From Klebsiella aerogenes (GTDB lineage Bacteria; Pseudomonadota; Gammaproteobacteria; Enterobacterales; Enterobacteriaceae), in contig CP119076.1 of NCBI GenBank assembly GCA_029027985.1, positions 992,001-1,056,000 of the forward strand: a DNA stretch of 64,000 nucleotides. Reading direction: 5' to 3'. The notes beneath the pieces were generated by a model that saw nothing but the letters and a program-made list of their open reading frames with translations, made no database searches and was not told the origin of the DNA. This document shows positions 56,788-64,000 of the stretch, piece by piece. Positions within the stretch are counted from its first letter, which is position 1; every line of letters starts with the position of its first letter. Both the position numbers and the translations under genes were made by a program.

Positions 56788-57905
56788 GCTTCATTTTCCT
56801 GACTGCGATATTGATACCAGGCGGCGCAGGCGCCTTCTGAGGAGACCATCAGCGCGCCAAAGGCGCTTTGCGGGTTGCAGACGCGGCCAAACAGCGGACA
56901 CTGATGCGGTTTACAGCGCCCGGTCAGCACTTCGCCGCAGCGGGCGCGCGGGTCATCGCAAACGCGCTGCGGCGCCGGGCGAAAACGGGCCTCGGCGTCG
57001 AAGCGTTGATAGTCAGGCGTCAGGTGGACGCCGGAGTCGTTGATCACGCCGAGTCCACGCCACTCGCTATCGCCGCTCAGGCAGAACACTTCGGCAATTG
57101 CCGCCTGCGCCAGCGCGTTACCGGTATCCGGCACGACCCGACGATACTGATTTTCGACCTGACTGTGCTGCGCTATTTTCTGCTCAACCAGCATGGTCAC
57201 GCCTTGCAGTAGATCAAGTGGTTCGAATCCAGCCACCACTAATGGGCGATGATAGTCGCTGGCGATGAAGCCGTAGGCGTCGGTGCCAATCACCATGCTG
57301 ACGTGGCCGGGGGCGAGAAACGCGTCGATGCCGTTGTCCGGTTGATCCAACAGGCTGCGCAGCGTCGGCAGTAGGGTGATGTGCTGACAGAAGAAATAGA
57401 AGTTGGCGGCGTTACATTCGCGGGCCTGGCGCAGAGTCAGCGCGGTGGCGGGCATGGTGGTTTCAAAGCCGAGCCCGAAGAACACCACTTCGCGCTGCGG
57501 GTTCTGCTGCGCCAACCGCAGGGCGTCCATCGGCGAGTAAACGATGCGCACATCGGCGCCGCGGCTTTTGGCCTGCAGCAGCGAACCGTTTTTCCCCGGC
57601 ACGCGCATCGCATCGCCGAAGGTGCAAAAAATCACCTCCGGGCGGCTGGCGATGTCGATACAGGCATCGATACGGCCCATTGGCAGGACGCAGACCGGGC
57701 AGCCGGGGCCGTGAATAAATTCGATGTTTTTCGGCAGCAACTGGTCGAGGCCGAATTTAAAGATAGCGTGGGTATGGCCGCCGCAGACCTCCATCATCCG
57801 TAGCGGACGGGCTTCGCTGTAGTCCAGTCGTTTGGCGCGCTGCCGCAGGTGCTTAACCAGCTGCAGCACCTGTTCCGGCGCGCGATATTCATCAACAAAC
57901 CGCAT
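56784..57905 (-). CDS. hypD: Hydrogenase maturation protein HypD
   Basis: Iron-sulfur scaffold on which the Fe(CN)2CO unit is built. 373 residues. C41 in EVCGGHTH (with H44), the GPGCPVC motif (C69, C72) and the C-terminal [4Fe-4S] cysteines (CDDPRARCGEVLTGRC and GRVC) are present. One-base overlap with the hypC stop and 4-nt overlap with hypE. Forms a complex with HypC. Confidence 0.98.
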   Translation of the reverse strand: MRFVDEYRAPEQVLQLVKHLRQRAKRLDYSEARPLRMMEVCGGHTHAIFKFGLDQLLPKNIEFIHGPGCPVCVLPMGRIDACIDIASRPEVIFCTFGDAMRVPGKNGSLLQAKSRGADVRIVYSPMDALRLAQQNPQREVVFFGLGFETTMPATALTLRQARECNAANFYFFCQHITLLPTLRSLLDQPDNGIDAFLAPGHVSMVIGTDAYGFIASDYHRPLVVAGFEPLDLLQGVTMLVEQKIAQHSQVENQYRRVVPDTGNALAQAAIAEVFCLSGDSEWRGLGVINDSGVHLTPDYQRFDAEARFRPAPQRVCDDPRARCGEVLTGRCKPHQCPLFGRVCNPQSAFGALMVSSEGACAAWYQYRSQENEA

Positions 57906-58177
57906 TATCGCTCCTCGCCGTACAGCAATGCGCCGACGTCCGGCTCGACGTCGAACATATTTTGCAGCGCCTCAAGGGTATCGCGCGCTTCGGCTTCGTT
58001 AATGATGCTCATGGCGAACCCAACGTGTACCAGCACCCACTGGCCGAGGCGCGATTGCCCCTGCTCATCAACCGTGCCGACCAGCGTCAGGTCGACTTCA
58101 CGCTGGATACCGCAGACTTCGACCTTCGCCAGCATGCCGTCAATCGCGCGGATTTGCCCCGGAATGCCTATGCACAT
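57905..58177 (-). CDS. hypC: Hydrogenase maturation chaperone HypC
   Basis: 90-residue chaperone that carries iron with its ligands from HypD to the hydrogenase large-subunit precursor (HycE). The essential C2 lies in MCIGIPGQI at the very start, which fixes the ATG at 58177; a longer in-frame start at 58204 would bury that cysteine. Overlaps hypB by 10 nt and hypD by one base. Confidence 0.97.
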   Translation of the reverse strand: MCIGIPGQIRAIDGMLAKVEVCGIQREVDLTLVGTVDEQGQSRLGQWVLVHVGFAMSIINEAEARDTLEALQNMFDVEPDVGALLYGEER

Positions 58178-59040
58178 TGCTGTGTCCCCAACCAGTTGAG
58201 CCACTGGTCCATGCCTTCGCCGCTGGTGGCGGAGAGCAGCATGATCTCAATATGCGGATTGACTTCCCGTGCGTAAGCGAGACATTTCTCGACATCAAAA
58301 TCGAGATACGGCAGCAGGTCGACCTTATTGAGCAGCATCAGGCTGGCGGCAGCGAACATATGCGGGTACTTCAGCGGCTTATCTTCGCCTTCGGTCACCG
58401 ACAGCACCGCCACTTTGTGGCGTTCGCCAAGGTCGAAGCTCGCCGGGCACACCAGGTTGCCAACGTTTTCGATAAACAGGATCCCGTGGTCAGCCAGCGG
58501 CAGACGCGGGGCTGCGTCGGCTATCATCTGCGCGTCGAGATGGCAGCCTTTGCCGGTATTGACCTGAATCGCCGGTGTGCCGGTGGCGCGGATGCGCGCG
58601 GCGTCGTTGATTGTCTGCTGATCGCCTTCAATCACCGCGCAGTCGGCGATGCCTTTCAGGCGCATGAGGGTTTCGCTCAACAGGGTGGTTTTACCGGAGC
58701 CAGGGCTGGACACCAGGTTGAGTACCAGCTGATTTTTCGCCGCAAAACGCGCGCGGTTGCGTGCCGCCAGACGGTTATTTTTATCCAGCACGTCAAGTTC
58801 CACTTCCAGCATCCGCCGCTGGCTTTGCCCTGGCGCGTGGGTGCCCGCTGCGCCATGGCCGTAATGCAGGTCGCCTTCCGCGCTGCGGGCCGGGGCGAAG
58901 TTATCGATTTGTACCCCGGTAATGGTCATGGTCTGGCGCGGGGCGGGCGCGAAGGGGGCGCTACGAAACGCCGAGTGCGGGTTGCGCTCGTCGCCCTCTA
59001 TATAAAGGTTGCCTTCACCACAACCGCATGTCGTACACAT
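58168..59040 (-). CDS. hypB: Hydrogenase nickel incorporation GTPase HypB
   Basis: Inserts nickel into hydrogenase large subunits with HypA and SlyD. 290 residues. N-terminal high-affinity nickel motif C2-T-T-C5-G-C7, a short linker, and a SIMIBI GTPase domain with P-loop SSPGSGKTT (111-119), metal-binding C166-H167 at the dimer site and NKVDLLPY. There is no long histidine-rich tract, so nickel storage is not expected. Between hypA and hypC. Confidence 0.98.
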   Translation of the reverse strand: MCTTCGCGEGNLYIEGDERNPHSAFRSAPFAPAPRQTMTITGVQIDNFAPARSAEGDLHYGHGAAGTHAPGQSQRRMLEVELDVLDKNNRLAARNRARFAAKNQLVLNLVSSPGSGKTTLLSETLMRLKGIADCAVIEGDQQTINDAARIRATGTPAIQVNTGKGCHLDAQMIADAAPRLPLADHGILFIENVGNLVCPASFDLGERHKVAVLSVTEGEDKPLKYPHMFAAASLMLLNKVDLLPYLDFDVEKCLAYAREVNPHIEIMLLSATSGEGMDQWLNWLGTQQCA

Positions 59041-59043
59041 ATG

Positions 59044-59394
59044 TCACTCCTGAATGACTTCTATTCGCTGAATTTGTAAGCCGTCGTCCGCCACGATCTG
59101 CAACTGGTCGTTATCGCAGTGCGGGCAGCGGCGTACGTGCTGCGAGATGAGATGCACATACTGCTGACAGCGTTCACACCAGCATTCAGCCTGTTGCTCG
59201 GCAATGTGCAGCGCGCAGCCTTCCGCTAGCGTGCCGCGACACACCAGTTCAAAGCAGAAGGCGAGAGCGCTGGCCTCCACGCAGGAAAACGCGCCGACCT
59301 TCAGCCACACGCCGGTGACCCGGCGCGCGCCGCTTTGCTGCGCCTGTTGCTCAATGATTTCCAGCGCCCGCTGGCTAAGCGTGATTTCGTGCAT
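59044..59394 (-). CDS. hypA: Hydrogenase nickel incorporation protein HypA
   Basis: 116 residues. Nickel-binding MHE at the N-terminus (H2, E3) demands the ATG at 59394 and rules out the longer frame. Zinc site C73-x2-C76 and C90-x2-C93. First gene of hypABCDE, with its -24/-12 promoter 32 bp upstream. Delivers nickel for hydrogenase 3 (HycE). Confidence 0.97.
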   Translation of the reverse strand: MHEITLSQRALEIIEQQAQQSGARRVTGVWLKVGAFSCVEASALAFCFELVCRGTLAEGCALHIAEQQAECWCERCQQYVHLISQHVRRCPHCDNDQLQIVADDGLQIQRIEVIQE

Positions 59395-59425
59395 GTTCGC
59401 CTCCGTTAATACGATGCCTGCCATA

Positions 59426-59441
59426 TGCAATAACAATGCCA
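59426..59441 (-). promoter_or_regulatory. Sigma-54 (-24/-12) promoter of the hyp operon
   Basis: On the - strand TGGCAT-TGTTA-TTGCA, a near-perfect match with exact spacing. It faces the hyc promoter, with FhlA half-sites between them. Confidence 0.9.
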
Positions 59442-59465
59442 GGAGAACCTACATGGCGGCGGAAC

Positions 59466-59509
59466 TGTCGATGACGACGACGCGCGGCTGTCATCGACAT
59501 GTCGCGACA
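59466..59509. promoter_or_regulatory. Probable FhlA upstream activating sites between hyp and hyc
   Basis: Inverted repeat TGTCGATGAC (59466-59475) ... GTCATCGACA (59490-59499) and the adjacent palindrome TGTCGCGACA (59500-59509). TGTCG/CGACA half-sites therefore recur four times between two divergent sigma-54 promoters. FhlA is known to bind this intergenic region in E. coli. Confidence 0.75.
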
Positions 59510-59555
59510 TCGCGAACATTCTTAATAACCTGTTTAAATTCAATATGATGATTTT

Positions 59556-59571
59556 TGGCATGGAAAATGCT
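59556..59571 (+). promoter_or_regulatory. Sigma-54 (-24/-12) promoter of the hyc operon
   Basis: TGGCAT-GGAAA-ATGCT with exact GG-N10-GC spacing, 35 bp before hycA. I recall the same TGGCATGGAAAATGCT from E. coli hycA. Confidence 0.9.
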
Positions 59572-59606
59572 TAACCGCTGCATCTCATGTAACGGGAGGA
59601 TCCGGG

Positions 59607-60062
59607 ATGACCATTTGGGAATTAAGTGAAAAGGCGGATTACATCGCCGATCGTCACCGCCAGCATCAGGAGCAGTGGCACACCTACTGCAATTCGCTGG
59701 TTCAGGGCATCACCCTGTCGAAGGCGCGTTTGCATCACGCGATGAGCTGCGCGCCGGACAAAGAATTGTGCTTTGTGCTGTTCGGCCACTTTCAGGTGTA
59801 TGTCGCGCTGGCGGAAGGCTTCAACAGCCATACCATCGAGTACTACGTCGAAAGTAAAACCGGCGATGACAGACGGCTGATCGCCCAGGCGACGCTGGAC
59901 GCCGAAGGGATGATTGACGGGCGTATCAGCAACCGCTCCCGCGAAGCGGTGCTGGAACACTACCTGGCGATTATCGCCACCGTGTATGACCGTCTGTACG
60001 AGGCCATGGAGCACGACCAGCCAGTGGATTTAAGCCATCTGGCGCAGGTCCACGCATTGTGA
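59607..60062 (+). CDS. hycA: Formate hydrogenlyase regulatory protein HycA
   Basis: 151-residue cytoplasmic protein that counteracts FhlA and dampens formate-regulon expression in E. coli. Mostly helical and charged, with no DNA-binding motif visible; WELSEKADYIADRHRQHQE opens the chain and DLSHLAQVHAL closes it. It heads the hyc operon with ribosome binding site GGGAGGAT. The mechanism is thought to be protein-protein; the sequence does not show it. Confidence 0.95.
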   Translation: MTIWELSEKADYIADRHRQHQEQWHTYCNSLVQGITLSKARLHHAMSCAPDKELCFVLFGHFQVYVALAEGFNSHTIEYYVESKTGDDRRLIAQATLDAEGMIDGRISNRSREAVLEHYLAIIATVYDRLYEAMEHDQPVDLSHLAQVHAL

Positions 60063-60091
60063 GGTGTCGACACGTGTCGAAACCGACACCT
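60062..60091. promoter_or_regulatory. Additional FhlA-type palindromes between hycA and hycB
   Basis: Perfect palindrome TCGACACGTGTCGA (60067-60080) nested in the inverted repeat AGGTGTCG (60062-60069) ... CGACACCT (60084-60091). The TGTCG/CGACA half-sites are those of the hyp-hyc spacer. FhlA binding in the hycA-hycB region has been reported in E. coli. Confidence 0.65.
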
Positions 60092-60138
60092 GCGCAGCCT
60101 GATTTCGTCAAAAGTGACTTTCACCCGAGGATGACCCG

Positions 60139-60747
60139 GTGAACCGTTTTGTAATTGCTGATTCCAGCGTCTGTATTGGCTGCCGCACCTGCGAAGCCGC
60201 CTGTTCCGAGACGCATCGCCAGCACGGCCTGCAAAGCATGCCACGCCTGCGGGTTATGCGTAATGAAAAAGAGTCTGCGCCGCAAATGTGCCACCACTGC
60301 GAAGACGCCCCGTGCGCCGCAGTGTGTCCGGTTAACGCCATCAACCGCGTCGATGGCGCGGTGCAGCTGAATGAAAGTCTGTGCGTGAGTTGCAAGCTGT
60401 GCGGCATCGCCTGCCCATTCGGCGCCATTGAATTTTCCGGTAGCCGCCCGTTGGATATTCCCGCCAACGCCAATACCCCGATGGCGCCCGCTGCGCCGCC
60501 AGCTCCGGCTCGTGTCAGTTCGTTACTCGATTGGGTACCGGGCGTGCGGGCGATCGCCGTGAAATGCGACCTTTGCAGTTTTGATGAGCAAGGCCCGGCA
60601 TGCGTGCGGACCTGTCCGACCAAAGCCTTACTGCTGGTGGATATTCGCGATATTGCCCAGGCCAGCAAACGTAAGCGTGAACTGACCTTTAATACCGACC
60701 TCGGCGATTTGTCGCTGTTTCAGGCGCAACAAGGGGGCGTGAAATGA
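60139..60747 (+). CDS. hycB: Formate hydrogenlyase iron-sulfur subunit HycB
   Basis: Electron-transfer subunit linking formate dehydrogenase-H to the hydrogenase. 202 residues, GTG start behind GAGGATG. Four ferredoxin cysteine sets: C12-x2-C15-x2-C18-x3-C22, CHHCEDAPCAAVCP, CVSCKLCGIACP and CDLCSFDEQGPACVRTCP. A proline/alanine-rich linker around residues 115-128 sits between the second and third pairs of clusters. Overlaps hycC by 4 nt. Confidence 0.97.
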   Translation: MNRFVIADSSVCIGCRTCEAACSETHRQHGLQSMPRLRVMRNEKESAPQMCHHCEDAPCAAVCPVNAINRVDGAVQLNESLCVSCKLCGIACPFGAIEFSGSRPLDIPANANTPMAPAAPPAPARVSSLLDWVPGVRAIAVKCDLCSFDEQGPACVRTCPTKALLLVDIRDIAQASKRKRELTFNTDLGDLSLFQAQQGGVK

Positions 60748-62570
60748 GCGTGGTTGCATTAGTGAATCAGGCGGTGGCCTGGTATGCCGTCAGTGCGGTG
60801 CTGGCGTTTTTGTTGAGTCTGCGTAAACCGCTGAGCGGCGCGATTGCCGGGATCGGCGGTGCGGCCGCCAGCGCGATGTTAATTGTCGCCGGATTCTCGG
60901 CGCTGATGTTGCCGGAGCGGATCCACGGCGGCATGCTGCAGTCTCTGCATCTGGCGATGCGGGTCGGTGGGATTAACGCCCTGTGGCTGCTGGCGCTCGG
61001 TCTGTCGGCGTTGCCGATTTCGCTGTTTAACATCTCCTGGCATCGCCATCCGCAGGCTAAATCCAACGGCTTGCTGGTTAACCTGGTGCTGGCCGCCGCC
61101 ACCTGCGCGGTGGTGGTCACCAACCTCGGTAGTCTGGTGGTGATGGTGGAAATCATGGCGCTGTGCGCGGCTTTCCTCACTGGCTGCGCGCAGTCCGGTA
61201 AGCTGTGGTTTGCGCTGGGACGGATAGGGACTTTGCTGTTGGCATGGACCTGCTGGCTGGTGTGGTCGTTCTACGGCACCCTTGATCTGGCGGCGATTAG
61301 CCAACTGGCCGCTGGCGCGCCGCAGAACATGTGGCTGTGGCTGCCGGGCTTGTTCGGTTTTGCGCTGCTCTCCGGGGTGATCCCGCTGCACGGCTGGGCG
61401 CCGCAGGCGCACGCCGACGCCAGCGCCCCGGCCGCCGCGCTGTTCTCCACGGTAGTGATGAAGGTCGGTCTGTACGGCATCCTGACCGTATCGCTGGCCG
61501 GTAGCGTTCCACCGCTGTGGTGGGGTGTGCTGCTGTTGGTGCTGGGGATGATCACCGCCTTTATCGGCGGGTTATATGCGCTGATGGAGCATAACATTCA
61601 GCGCCTGCTGGCCTATCACACCCTGGAAAACATCGGCATTATCCTGCTTGGCCTCGGCGCGTTCGTCACCGGGCTGGCCATTGGCAACAATGCCCTGATG
61701 GTGTTGGGTTTTATCGGCGGCATGTACCACCTGATCAACCATAGCCTGTTCAAAACCACGCTGTTCCTCGGCGCGGGGGCGGTGTGGTTCCGCACCGGCC
61801 ATCGCGATATCGAGAAGCTGGGCGGCATCGGTAAAAAAATGCCGCTGATTTCGCTCGCCATGCTGGTGGGGCTGATGGCGATGGCCGCGCTGCCGCCGCT
61901 GAACGGCTTTGCCGGCGAGTGGGTTATCTACCAGTCCTTCTTCAAACTGAGCACCGGGGACGTCTTTGTCGGCCGCCTGCTGGGGCCGCTGCTGGCGGTA
62001 GGCCTGGCGATCACCGGGGCGTTGGCGGTGATGTGCATGGCGAAAGTCTACGGCGTGACCTTCCTTGGCGCGCCGCGCAGCCTGGAGGCGGAAAACGCTA
62101 CCTGTGCGCCGTGGCTGATGACCTTTAGCGTGGTGCTTTCTGCGGTTTGCTGCGTGATTGGCGGGGTAGCGGCGCCGTGGCTGCTGCCGCTGGTTAGCCA
62201 CGTCATTCCGGTTCCGGCGCAGGCCACCAGCGTGGTCTCGCAGCCGCTAATTGCCATTCTGCTGATTGCCTGTCCGCTGCTGCCATTCCTGTTGACGATC
62301 TTCTTCAAAGGCGATCGCCTGCCGGCGCGTTCGCGCGGCACGGCATGGGTCTGCGGTTATGACCACGAGCAAGCGATGGTGGTGACCGCTCACGGTTTCG
62401 CCATGCCGGTGAAAGAAGCCTTTGCGCCGCTGCTGAAGCTGCGTCACTGGCTGAATCCGATACGGCTGGTACCGGGCTGGCAGAATGCCTCTGTGCCTGT
62501 CTTGCTACGTAGCGTGGCGCTGATCGAGCTGGCGGTGCTGGTGGTGATTGTGATTTCGCGAGGAGCCTGA
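60744..62570 (+). CDS. hycC: Formate hydrogenlyase membrane subunit HycC
   Basis: 608-residue polytopic protein related to NuoL/NuoM proton-pumping antiporter subunits, one of two membrane anchors of formate hydrogenlyase-1. The core (about residues 110-420) has the discontinuous-helix signatures GVIPLHGWAPQAHADASAP, LLAYHTLENIGIILLG and MYHLINHSLFKTTLF. Whether this enzyme pumps ions is unsettled. Coupled to hycB by ATGA; hycD follows 2 bp later. Confidence 0.97.
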   Translation: MSVVALVNQAVAWYAVSAVLAFLLSLRKPLSGAIAGIGGAAASAMLIVAGFSALMLPERIHGGMLQSLHLAMRVGGINALWLLALGLSALPISLFNISWHRHPQAKSNGLLVNLVLAAATCAVVVTNLGSLVVMVEIMALCAAFLTGCAQSGKLWFALGRIGTLLLAWTCWLVWSFYGTLDLAAISQLAAGAPQNMWLWLPGLFGFALLSGVIPLHGWAPQAHADASAPAAALFSTVVMKVGLYGILTVSLAGSVPPLWWGVLLLVLGMITAFIGGLYALMEHNIQRLLAYHTLENIGIILLGLGAFVTGLAIGNNALMVLGFIGGMYHLINHSLFKTTLFLGAGAVWFRTGHRDIEKLGGIGKKMPLISLAMLVGLMAMAALPPLNGFAGEWVIYQSFFKLSTGDVFVGRLLGPLLAVGLAITGALAVMCMAKVYGVTFLGAPRSLEAENATCAPWLMTFSVVLSAVCCVIGGVAAPWLLPLVSHVIPVPAQATSVVSQPLIAILLIACPLLPFLLTIFFKGDRLPARSRGTAWVCGYDHEQAMVVTAHGFAMPVKEAFAPLLKLRHWLNPIRLVPGWQNASVPVLLRSVALIELAVLVVIVISRGA

Positions 62571-62572
62571 GA

Positions 62573-63496
62573 GTGAACCTATTCGTTGCATTGTTACAGG
62601 CGCTGGTGCTGTTTGCCGTCGCGCCGTTGCTGTCTGGCCTGACCCGCGTTGCCCGCGCGCGCCTGCATAACCGCCGCGGTCCGGGCGTGCTGCAGGAGTA
62701 CCGGGATATTGTGAAACTGCTGGGTCGCCAGAGCGTCGGCCCGGACGCTTCCGGTTGGGTATTCCGCCTGACGCCATTTGTGATGGTCGGCGTGATGCTG
62801 GCCATTGCCGCCGCGCTGCCGGTGATTACCGTGGATTCACCGCTGCCGGGGCTGGGCGACCTGATTACGCTTATCTATCTGTTCGCCATTGCCCGTTTCT
62901 TCTTCGCCATTTCCGGTTTGGATACCGGTAGCCCGTTCACCGCCATCGGCAGCAGCCGTGAAGCGATGCTCGGCGTGCTGGTGGAGCCGATTCTTTTGCT
63001 CGGCCTGTGGGTGGCGGCGCAGGTTGCGGGTTCCACCCATATCAGCGCCATTACCGACACCATTTATCACTGGCCAACCGCCCGTAGCATTCCGCTGATT
63101 CTGGCGCTGTGCGCCGGTGCCTTCGCCACCTTTATCGAAATGGGCAAGCTGCCGTTCGATTTAGCGGAGGCCGAGCAGGAACTGCAGGAAGGGCCGCTTT
63201 CCGAATACAGCGGCAGCGGTTTTGCGGTGCTGAAGTGGGGCATCAGCCTTAAACAGCTGGTGGTGCTGCAGATGTTCGTTGGTGTGTTTATTCCGTGGGG
63301 ACAGATGACCAGTTTTAGCGCTCCAGGCCTGTTGCTGGCGCTGGTGGTCGCCGTCGTCAAGCTGGTGCTCGGGGTGCTGATTATCGCGCTGTTTGAAAAC
63401 AGCATGGCGCGTCTGCGCTTTTGTGCCACCTCCCGCATCACCTGGGCCGGGTTTGGTTTCGCTTTTTTAGCTTTCGTCTCCTTGCTGGCGGCGTGA
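62573..63496 (+). CDS. hycD: Formate hydrogenlyase membrane subunit HycD
   Basis: 307-residue NuoH-like membrane subunit, GTG start. The ARLHNRRGPGVLQEYRDIVKLL loop near residues 25-46 and the cytoplasmic FIEMGKLPFDLAEAEQEL loop near 185-202 are the parts that contact the soluble hydrogenase arm in complex I relatives. Anchors HycE/HycG to the membrane. 2 bp after hycC, 16 bp before hycE. Confidence 0.97.
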   Translation: MNLFVALLQALVLFAVAPLLSGLTRVARARLHNRRGPGVLQEYRDIVKLLGRQSVGPDASGWVFRLTPFVMVGVMLAIAAALPVITVDSPLPGLGDLITLIYLFAIARFFFAISGLDTGSPFTAIGSSREAMLGVLVEPILLLGLWVAAQVAGSTHISAITDTIYHWPTARSIPLILALCAGAFATFIEMGKLPFDLAEAEQELQEGPLSEYSGSGFAVLKWGISLKQLVVLQMFVGVFIPWGQMTSFSAPGLLLALVVAVVKLVLGVLIIALFENSMARLRFCATSRITWAGFGFAFLAFVSLLAA

Positions 63497-63512
63497 TTAA
63501 GAGAATTTGAGC

Positions 63513-64000
63513 ATGTCTGAAGAAAAAATCGGTCAACACTATCTTACCGCGCTGCACCAGGCCTTCCCGGGCGTGGTGCTGGACGAAGCCTGGCAGACCA
63601 AAGATCAGCTTACCGTGACGGTGAAGGTCAACGCTCTGCCGGAAGTGGTCGAGTTTCTTTACTACAAGCAGGGCGGCTGGCTGTCGGTGCTGTTCGGCAA
63701 CGACGAACGTAAGCTGAACGGCCACTACGCGGTCTATTACGTGCTGTCGATGGAGCAGGGCGCCAAATGCTGGGTAACCGTGCGCGTGGAAGTCGATGCC
63801 GACAAACCGGAATACCCGTCGGTGACCCCGCGCGTACCGGCGGCAGTGTGGGGCGAACGCGAAGTGCGCGATATGTACGGCCTGGTGCCGGTCGGCCTGC
63901 CGGACGAGCGTCGTCTGGTGCTGCCGGACGATTGGCCGGATGAACTCTATCCGCTGCGTAAAGACAGCATGGACTATCGTCAGCGTCCGGCACCGACTAC
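63513..64000 (+). CDS. hycE: Hydrogenase 3 large subunit HycE (3' end cut by window)
   Basis: The first 162 codons are present, starting MSEEKIGQHYLT. This part is the NuoC-like 30-kDa domain: TVTVKVNALPEVVEFLYYKQ, GGWLSVLFGNDERKLNGHY (first half of it) and the signature WGEREVRDMYGL. The NuoD-like part with the nickel-binding cysteines lies beyond the window. The frame is open to base 64000. The full protein, matured by HypABCDEF, makes H2 from electrons of formate. Confidence 0.96.
   Translation, partial: MSEEKIGQHYLTALHQAFPGVVLDEAWQTKDQLTVTVKVNALPEVVEFLYYKQGGWLSVLFGNDERKLNGHYAVYYVLSMEQGAKCWVTVRVEVDADKPEYPSVTPRVPAAVWGEREVRDMYGLVPVGLPDERRLVLPDDWPDELYPLRKDSMDYRQRPAPT

Noticed and set aside
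58177-59079. 300-codon open frame antisense to hypB and hypA
   Set aside because: Covers a firmly identified hypB; low-complexity His/Gln/Arg content typical of antisense frames.

Overview
The window is chromosomal DNA of an enterobacterium (order Enterobacterales, family Enterobacteriaceae). The gene order ygcRQPON-queD-cysJIH-iap, cysDNC-ygbE-ftsB-ispDF-truD-surE-pcm-nlpD-rpoS, mutS and fhlA-hypEDCBA-hycABCDE is that of the E. coli 59-62 min region, and many proteins match remembered E. coli sequences over their whole length. It is not E. coli K-12 or Salmonella. A second-type cysG heads the cysDNC operon where E. coli has CRISPR-Cas, a hydroxyarylic acid decarboxylase set follows rpoS, a purine/xanthine dehydrogenase cluster lies between rpoS and mutS, and heme (hmu) and Mn/Fe (sit) uptake operons lie between mutS and fhlA. 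A Klebsiella-, Citrobacter- or Enterobacter-like organism fits; the species cannot be decided from the sequence alone.

Layout. 1-3.9 kb: a FixABCX-like electron-transfer set (ygcR, ygcQ on +; ygcP, ygcO, ygcN on -) with an ERIC-type repeat. 3.9-15.2 kb: queD and assimilatory sulfate reduction (cysJIH; cysG-cysDNC) around iap. 15.4-21.8 kb: housekeeping genes ftsB, ispD, ispF, truD, surE, pcm, nlpD and rpoS, largely with overlapping reading frames. 21.8-27.2 kb: accessory block with a SnoaL-like protein, an MFS exporter, a LysR regulator, a MarR regulator and a three-subunit prenyl-FMN decarboxylase. 27.3-39.4 kb: purine island in two - strand units, xdhABC and ygfM-xdhD-xanQ-guaD-ghxQ. 39.7-42.3 kb: mutS. 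42.4-48.7 kb: hmuRSTUV. 48.7-49.4 kb: a SelW-like protein and ygbA. 49.4-52.9 kb: sitABCD. 53.1-63.9 kb: a two-domain Mop protein, fhlA, hypEDCBA and, divergently, hycABCDE (hycE cut by the window end).

Regulation visible in the DNA ties these blocks together. There are four good -24/-12 (sigma-54) promoters: the two expected between hypA and hycA, and two more in front of xdhA and ygfM. The last two share an inverted-repeat element about 100-155 bp upstream, which suggests one enhancer-binding activator for the whole purine island. A Fur box sits over the hmuR promoter, tandem MntR-like boxes lie upstream of sitA, and an NsrR box lies upstream of ygbA. Molybdenum links several parts: xanthine dehydrogenases, formate hydrogenlyase (its formate dehydrogenase is a Mo enzyme) and the Mop protein next to fhlA. 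The most unusual protein feature is XdhD, whose ferredoxin-like N-terminal domain has lost all eight [2Fe-2S] cysteines. No tRNA, rRNA, CRISPR array, insertion sequence or prophage gene was seen.
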